DNA of 64,000 bases from Lojkania enalia (taxonomy: Eukaryota > Ascomycota > Dothideomycetes > Pleosporales), in contig ML986698.1 of the NCBI GenBank assembly GCA_010094045.1, positions 29,666-93,665 of the forward strand, given 5' to 3'. The notes under the pieces are model-generated. The model saw only the letters and a list, made by a program, of their open reading frames with translations. It did not search any database and was not told the DNA's origin. Each line of letters opens with the position of its first letter. Within the stretch, counting starts at the first letter, position 1. Shown here one piece after another: positions 57,987 through 64,000 of this stretch. Made by a program: the position numbers and the translations under genes.

Positions 57987-59889
57987 ATGGGTATGGTATA
58001 GGAGGGAAATGAGGGGACGGTGTTTGATGATTTCGGGGGAGAGGAACATCAAAAAGGGGTCTCCACTCCAGCTCAGAGCTGTCTGTGAGTGACGTCAGGA
58101 AACACGAAACATTTCCATGCATCCTAGGCTTGGAACCGCTTTGTGAAGGCATTTCTATTCCGAGGTTGGCCGATGTAGCAAGGTTGATGCAGGCTATATA
58201 ATGTGCGAGGTGAGAGAAATTGAACGGCCAAAGTTGTGGTTAGTACACGGCAAGTCTCGAGTCGCGCAGGGTCTGGGCGCCTGTAATTTAATTCCCGAGC
58301 GAACTGGTCGCCAAATGGTACGTAGTTGGCCCGAAGAAGCAAATTGTAAAGAATTTTGGGCTTCACCGGCGATTATTGGCAGAGAAATGGTGCTCACATG
58401 GCTGGGGCAAGCCGAACCGAATAGCACTAACAACGTAGTCGTCTGAGTCTTCTCGGATAGACTGACTGGAGGGCGGACCCGGTTCCGATGTCACCTGCCG
58501 CCTGCAGGGAAAGTCCCTGATCCGTCGTTGGGCTGAATGGTATCCTTGTTGCTCTGACGATACATTCATACATCTAGAGAGTGGGAGCGCAGACACGGTT
58601 TGCGTCCGATGTCCCTCTATTTCTTTTGGCCAGGGCTGTCTGACCAGGGCCCGGCGAAGGGGCGCTGGCCCAGCACAGGCTCTCAGCTCCCCACGTCATG
58701 GGCAAAGGGCGAGATTCGTTTTGTTGTTATGGTGGTTGTTGACATCGGCGGCCGCGTTTTTATGCACTCGCGGACGCGTCCGGGCCTCCAAGATGGCCGT
58801 GTCTAAGAAGCGGGTCCCGAAGACGTCAAATGGTGAGGCAGTGGTCGGGCTCGAGTCTTGTGCCAGTACATTGTGCAGGCAAAAGAGCACACTGGTCTTG
58901 AGAGGGCGCGTGCTCGAGGCGGCTTCGGGAGACGCAAGACAGAAGAGGATCTGTTGCAAGCGTGAACTTGAGGTCGAGTGCATCCCAGGTATATCGGGGA
59001 CGATATGGCTCAGGTGTAGCGGCGTGAAGCAGCGCATAAAGGGCAATAATCCGCCAAAAGGAGCACCAGGTCTGAAACAAACACCTGGGCAACTCCTTTT
59101 CCGCTGGGGACACAAGCAAGCGGACCCACGGCTGCACCGACGACGCAGGCTGCTCGCCACAGATCGCGCGTAGGGCAGACAGGTTCCCCCGTCTCGTGCT
59201 GGTCGGCGCGAGATAATTATACACACCGCGTTGTTGTGGTGTGGCATCGCCGCTCCTCCCCTTTCTGCGTTTTCTGCGTGAGCCACCCGTCTCTGGACGA
59301 AGCGAAATTGGGACCTCCATCTCAGCCGCGCTCCCCTTCCCTCCACTCACGTCAAGACCACCGGCCCAGCACCATCCTCCTCCACCAGAAAAGCCGCTGG
59401 CAGCCTCTTCTTCGCGGCGGCAGAGCAGCCCCTTGTCGCCGTGAGCCCGCCCGTCTCGACGCCTGAGGCTGCGCTGCCCGTCGCAGGTCAAGCGAACTAA
59501 ACACGCTCACTACTTACCGCACCCGCGCGCCGCTCCCCAGGGCTGCATGTGAACGGACGACACCAGCGACCGTCGCAAGCCTTCCCCCCCCAACGGCCGT
59601 CACCCATCTGCCCCGGGTCTCGCAGTGGCCGTCCCTCGCCGCGAGAGCTGCTACCAATTGCTCTACTGTGGACCTTTCAAGGAGAACAGATACCCATATC
59701 CACCCTTCACCCCCGTTTGTTGCGCCGCCCGCGGCCTGGATGCGTCCACCGCCCGAACAGTGCACCTTCTCACAATCCACCCGCGCTTATCCTGAAAGAC
59801 GGAAAGAATTGCATCGCCTGTGGTTCACTAGAACTGTCTAGAGCATCTACAGGTGCAGCTCCCGTCCTCGCCGTCCGTGACGGGCGAGG
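57987..59889. other. Long GC-rich leader/promoter region of the Kin4-like kinase
   Basis: 1.9 kb, CpG- and pyrimidine-rich from about 59200 onward, which fits a long 5' UTR typical of fungal kinase genes. Two overlapping minus-strand open frames of about 220 codons (58696-59346 and 58826-59491) look compositional: Arg/Ser/Gly-rich and with no domain. Confidence 0.45.
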
Positions 59890-62800
59890 ATGTCGTCGGC
59901 AGCCGTGCAGACCAGCGGTCCAGCGATATCAAACCGGTCATATCAGCAGCCCCAGTCACCGCACGGCAGAGAGCAGTACTACGCACAGCAGTCTCCCGCA
60001 ACCGCCTCCCCAGGCTCGTCCCGGAAGCCATCACAGCGCCCGAGCGGAAATGGCACGTCGCCCAACACGCCTACAGCCCCCCAAGCACTCAGCTCGTCGA
60101 CCGCATCGAATATCCCCAACCTAAACACCCCCCGCACCCAACCGCTTCCCCCAACTACCAACCCGTCGCCGATCATGGCTGCGTCCGCTGCGTCCATGGC
60201 CGGCGCTCCTATGCCTCCTCCGCGCACCTCTTCACATCGCAACCAGCCGTCCACCACTACATCAGGAAATAACAGTCCATCCACCTCGCGAGCGCCGCAG
60301 TCGGCATCATACACCAGTGCAGGTGGCAAGGCGCGCGATGATGCCACCAATGCTGGCCAACCTCGCAGGAAGGGCAAAGACAGCCCGCGCCATCAGAGCA
60401 GCTCAAGCAGAGCGAAGCATTCCCATTCTCAACCTTCCCATAGTCGTTCCGCCACTGCGATAGACCAGACAAATCTGCCCCGCGAAGAGAGCACCGTGAT
60501 CAATCGGATCGTAGTTGCTGACCCGCAAGAAGACATTGCTCGTGAGGAGGCCAGGCAGGCTGAGGCGCGACCCATCGCAGCAGGCTCCGGTATCACCCCA
60601 ACGACCGGACTCGGGCTTGTAGGAAGTGAGGGCGTTGATGATGGCGGCCGAGGAGGAGGAAGTGGAGGAAAAAGCCGGCAAGATCACTCAAAGTCAGAAG
60701 GCTCAGCGAAGCGTTCAAGATTCGGCAACTACATTCTTGGCCAGACCCTAGGAGAGGGTGAATTTGGCAAAGTCAAAATGGGATGGAAAAAGGACAGCAA
60801 CATTGAGGTTGCTATAAAGTTAATCAGACGCGAAACCTTAGGTTCGAACCAAAACCGCCTACAGAAAATTTACCGCGAAATCCACATTCTCCGAGGACTA
60901 GAGCATCCCAACATTGTTCGGCTCCACGAGATGGTCGAAACTGAGCGCCATATTGGAATAATATTGGAATATGCTTCCGGTGGAGAGCTATTCGACTACA
61001 TTTTGAACCACCGTTACCTCAAGGATGGTGCGGCCCGCCGACTATTTGCCCAATTGATTTCTGGTGTGGGCTACTTGCACAAAAGAGGAATTGTCCACCG
61101 AGATCTCAAATTGGAGAACCTATTGTTGGATCGGAATCGTAACATCATAATCACAGATTTTGGCTTCGCCAACACCTTCGATCCGAGCGATGAGCTTTCA
61201 GAGGAGATTGAGTACAATCTGGGCAACAAAGATTTTGTGAGACAAATGGGCTTGGAAGGCACTGATGGAGCTCGCCGGGGCGATCTGATGCAAACCAGCT
61301 GTGGTAGCCCGTGCTATGCTGCCCCCGAGCTGGTTGTCAGTGATTCTCTATACACAGGTCGCAAAGTTGATGTATGGAGTTGTGGCGTTATCTTGGTAAG
61401 TCGCATCTAAATCAAGTTCTTGTGCTATCGATTCTAAGCATGGAACAGTATGCAATGCTAGCTGGGTATCTTCCTTTCGATGATGACCCGGCGAATCCAG
61501 AAGGCGACAACATAAACCTCCTGTACAAGTACATCGTTTCGACTCCGCTCACTTTTCCGGAATATGTCACACCACATGCGCGTGACTTGCTGAAGCGCAT
61601 CCTAGTGCCCGATCCCAGGAAGCGTGCTGATCTTTTCGAGGTTGCGCGACACAGCTGGCTGAGTGATTATGCTCATGTAGTCAGCTTCATCACTTCAAGT
61701 ACTACAACCTCCAATGACATATCAAAAACGGCAGTCTTCTCAAGTAAGCATCATGTCAACACGTCGTGATACCGTGCTAACCCCTGCATAGAAGACCCAT
61801 TTGAGCCTCCCATGCTTGCTCGGAGCGCCTCTGTCCGCGAACCAGCAAAACCCCATACTGCAGTTTCGCCTGTTGGGGGACTTACAGCGAAGCGTGATCA
61901 AATTAATCGTGATGAATCCGAGAAGTCAAGAACGCAGCGTGACAATAAACGTCGCACAGTGCAGGTCGAGTATGTGGCGCCTCAATCCCAAACTGCTCGA
62001 GGCGAAACATCGCCCCCTACGGCCGCTACTGGAAAATCACGTGTAAAGGATTCAGGACCCATTGAGGTCCCTCCCACGGATGGTTATCAATCTTCTGGGA
62101 CAAATACTCGCCAGACGCGATCGTCTGCACAAGACAATATTGGCGCTCCAATGCGTCCAGTGCGAGATGCGCCGAGATCAGTATCGGACTACACCGCATT
62201 TGGCACAATGCCACCTACATCTACAGCTCGACCTTCGACCGGTGGTACTCTAGGTACTGGGTCACGTTTGCCGTCAAGGGGAAATTCATATGGACAGCCC
62301 GCAGCAGCAACCGTTGCCCAAACGAACGCTGAAGGTCGTTTCTCGCAACCGAAAGGGAAGCAGTATACGATCTCCGCGCCAAAATCTCAACCAGAAACAC
62401 CAATAGGTGAACCATCTATTGGTCAACCTAGCACGCAACGAGTTCAGTCGATTCAGACCGAATCTCACAGTTCTGGGTCAAAAGGCCATAGACGATCTAA
62501 CACGGTTAGTGAGACCCTCGGGAGAATGACTTCCATGTTTAGTAGTCGTGTACCTCCGGAACACTCGCAGAATTCCAGCCACAATTCGAACAAAATTCAG
62601 AAGTCATATCCTCCCACCAGCATGCCTGGTCCTATTGCTAATGACGAGGTTCCACGACAGTCTACCGAATCATCGCGTCGAACGTCCTTTGGTTTCAACC
62701 GAAAGAATACCGATCAATCGGGCGCTACAAAATCAAGTAGACGATTCTCACTTCTTCCTGTTTCGCTGTCTAAGACCTTCTCTGGCCATAGAGAGAGTAT

Positions 62801-63353
62801 GCCGCCCCCTAGCTCGCACTCTAGTGATCCGCGTCGATCTGCTGCACAAGCTCCGCGCAGCAGAGGTCAGTCTCGCGGACCGGGTATGGCTTTTGGTCGG
62901 GGAGAGTCTCGGTCTCCTAGCCAGAGCACAACCGGTAGCAACGTACCAGGGTTCTATGATGGCCAGCAGGAAGGCAGTTCGCGCTCAAGACCTGGGCCGT
63001 CCTCTGCACCAGCGCAGCAAACTCAATTCGACTACGCACCGCCTATCGGCGACGAAAAGTTCCCAGGACCTACCCAACCTCATCCTTCCTCCCGCCCCTA
63101 TCGTCACGCCAACGATTCTGAAGCTTCAGAGTCTGTGGTCCGTCCGCGGTACCCGCCTGGTTTCGATAGTTCCGAAAACGCAAACAGTCCGGCTCAGAAG
63201 GAGAGACCGGGCGTTCTGCAGAAGAGCAGGAAATTCGCGGATGCATATGATGATCCTAAGCAAGGGCATCATGTCGGAAGCTCAGGGTCTGCGAAGCGGG
63301 TTATGGATCTCTTTAGAAGGATTGGGAGACAGAGGGGCAAGGAGGACAGGTGA
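59890..63353 (+). CDS. kin4: Serine/threonine protein kinase, Kin4-like
   Basis: Exons 59890-61395, 61449-61743 and 61792-63353 encode 1120 aa. The first 275 residues are disordered (Ser/Pro/Thr/Gln). The kinase domain starts at [20 protein letters not shown], with VAIKLIRRE (ATP lysine), [10 protein letters not shown] (catalytic loop), DFGFAN (Mg-binding) and [16 protein letters not shown] (activation segment). The stretch between DFG and the activation segment is longer than in yeast Kin4, with an acidic insert. The segment [22 protein letters not shown] closes the domain. The last 530 residues are disordered and basic. In yeast, Kin4 delays mitotic exit when the spindle is misplaced, acting through Bfa1. 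The match of the signature segments to Kin4/Frk1 is strong, but the function in this fungus is inference. Confidence 0.88.
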
Positions 63354-64000
63354 TGGGAATTCATGGCGATCTGTAAAGGTTGCAAAAGTATGTACATCGA
63401 GGAGGATTATTAATTCCCCCTTTCCCCATTCTTAGATGGAAGAAGGACCCAGCTGCATGAGCGCGAAGTGGTAGGGAGATAGTGGACAGGGTAATTATTT
63501 GCATTAGCGGGCGTTTTGTGTTTTGGTGTTGTGCGTTTGTCCATTCTTGTTTTCCACCGATGTTGATTTGCGAGGCGAAATTGTGGGGTCCAGCAGTTTC
63601 TGTTTTGTGTGTGAGAGAGTGAGTGAGAGAGGGAAAGTCCGTGTTCATGTGTCCTTTTTTGCTTTTGTAGTGTTTATTCATCCCCCATTCCACTCGTCTT
63701 TGTTGGGTCTCCGATAGGGAAACGGTTCTCGACTAGCCGTGTCAAGGATAGATTGCAGATATACTTTTTTTTTTGAGGATACAGGGTGTGAATCGGGTAG
63801 GCTTGTAACACATATGGGAGGAATTTTGGAAACCAACCCCATTTTGGGGGGGGGAGAGGGGGTTGTGTGCGCGTGTTAATCTCTGAGGGAGAGAGTGGGC
63901 TAATTTATGGTTATGTAGATTTTTTTTTGTCCTTTAAAGTCTTGGAAATGAACGACTAGCCAGTTCGTAGGCAACGAACGGGGCAGGTTTTTTTTTTTTT
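63354..64000. other. 3' flank of the kinase gene, to the window edge
   Basis: Probably the 3' UTR and beyond. It holds G- and T-homopolymer runs (near 63846-63854, 63764-63772 and 63989-64000) and no gene. Confidence 0.5.

Noticed and set aside
58696..59491. Two overlapping open frames of about 220 codons on the minus strand upstream of the kinase
   Set aside because: Composition is Arg/Ser/Gly-rich, as expected of GC-rich DNA. There is no domain or splice support, and the kinase 5' leader lies opposite.
1..64000. tRNA, rRNA, CRISPR array or intact transposon
   Set aside because: None was seen on reading both strands; A, T and G runs are simple homopolymers.

Overview
The window is nuclear DNA of a filamentous ascomycete (Pezizomycotina). 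The genes have short introns (45-130 bp) with GT..AG ends and CTAAC/CTRAY-type branch sites. Several families are fungal: GWT1, an FSH serine hydrolase, NorA-like SDRs, a Kin4-type kinase, a highly reducing polyketide synthase and a secreted GH31 glucosidase. No rRNA, tRNA, CRISPR or intact transposon was seen. I could not place it at genus level.

Layout. 1-4.9 kb: the start of a MetE/UROD-superfamily gene runs off the left edge, followed by a coilin-like nuclear protein and a Kelch protein that share a divergent promoter. 4.9-9.9 kb: gene-poor DNA with only short, broken open stretches. 9.9-12 kb: a small secreted, possibly GPI-anchored protein, and a zinc alcohol/polyol dehydrogenase broken by a one-base frameshift.

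12.2-37.1 kb is the centrepiece, a polyketide biosynthetic gene cluster. In order it holds a highly reducing PKS (KS-AT-DH-inactive MT-ER-KR-ACP, no releasing domain), an alpha/beta hydrolase, a P450, a NorA-like SDR, a berberine-bridge-type FAD oxidase with a signal peptide, an MFS transporter, a second NorA-like SDR, an FSH (LovG-type) hydrolase and a second P450. The likely logic, by inference, is that the PKS builds a reduced chain and one of the two hydrolases releases or transfers it. P450s, SDRs and the FAD oxidase then tailor it, and the MFS protein exports it. No transcription factor gene lies inside the cluster.

37.4-64 kb is mostly housekeeping: TIM10, a large disordered protein of unknown function, GWT1, an Sfr1/Mei5 recombination mediator, a secreted alpha-glucosidase, a single-pass membrane protein, a Rieske/FAD (AIFM3-like) oxidoreductase and a Kin4-like kinase. 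Two decayed genes flank the Sfr1 gene: a DUF4419 gene and an SDR gene. Many of their stop codons can be explained by single C-to-T or G-to-A changes, which is what repeat-induced point mutation would leave. Exon limits were worked out by hand from splice motifs, reading-frame continuity and family resemblance.
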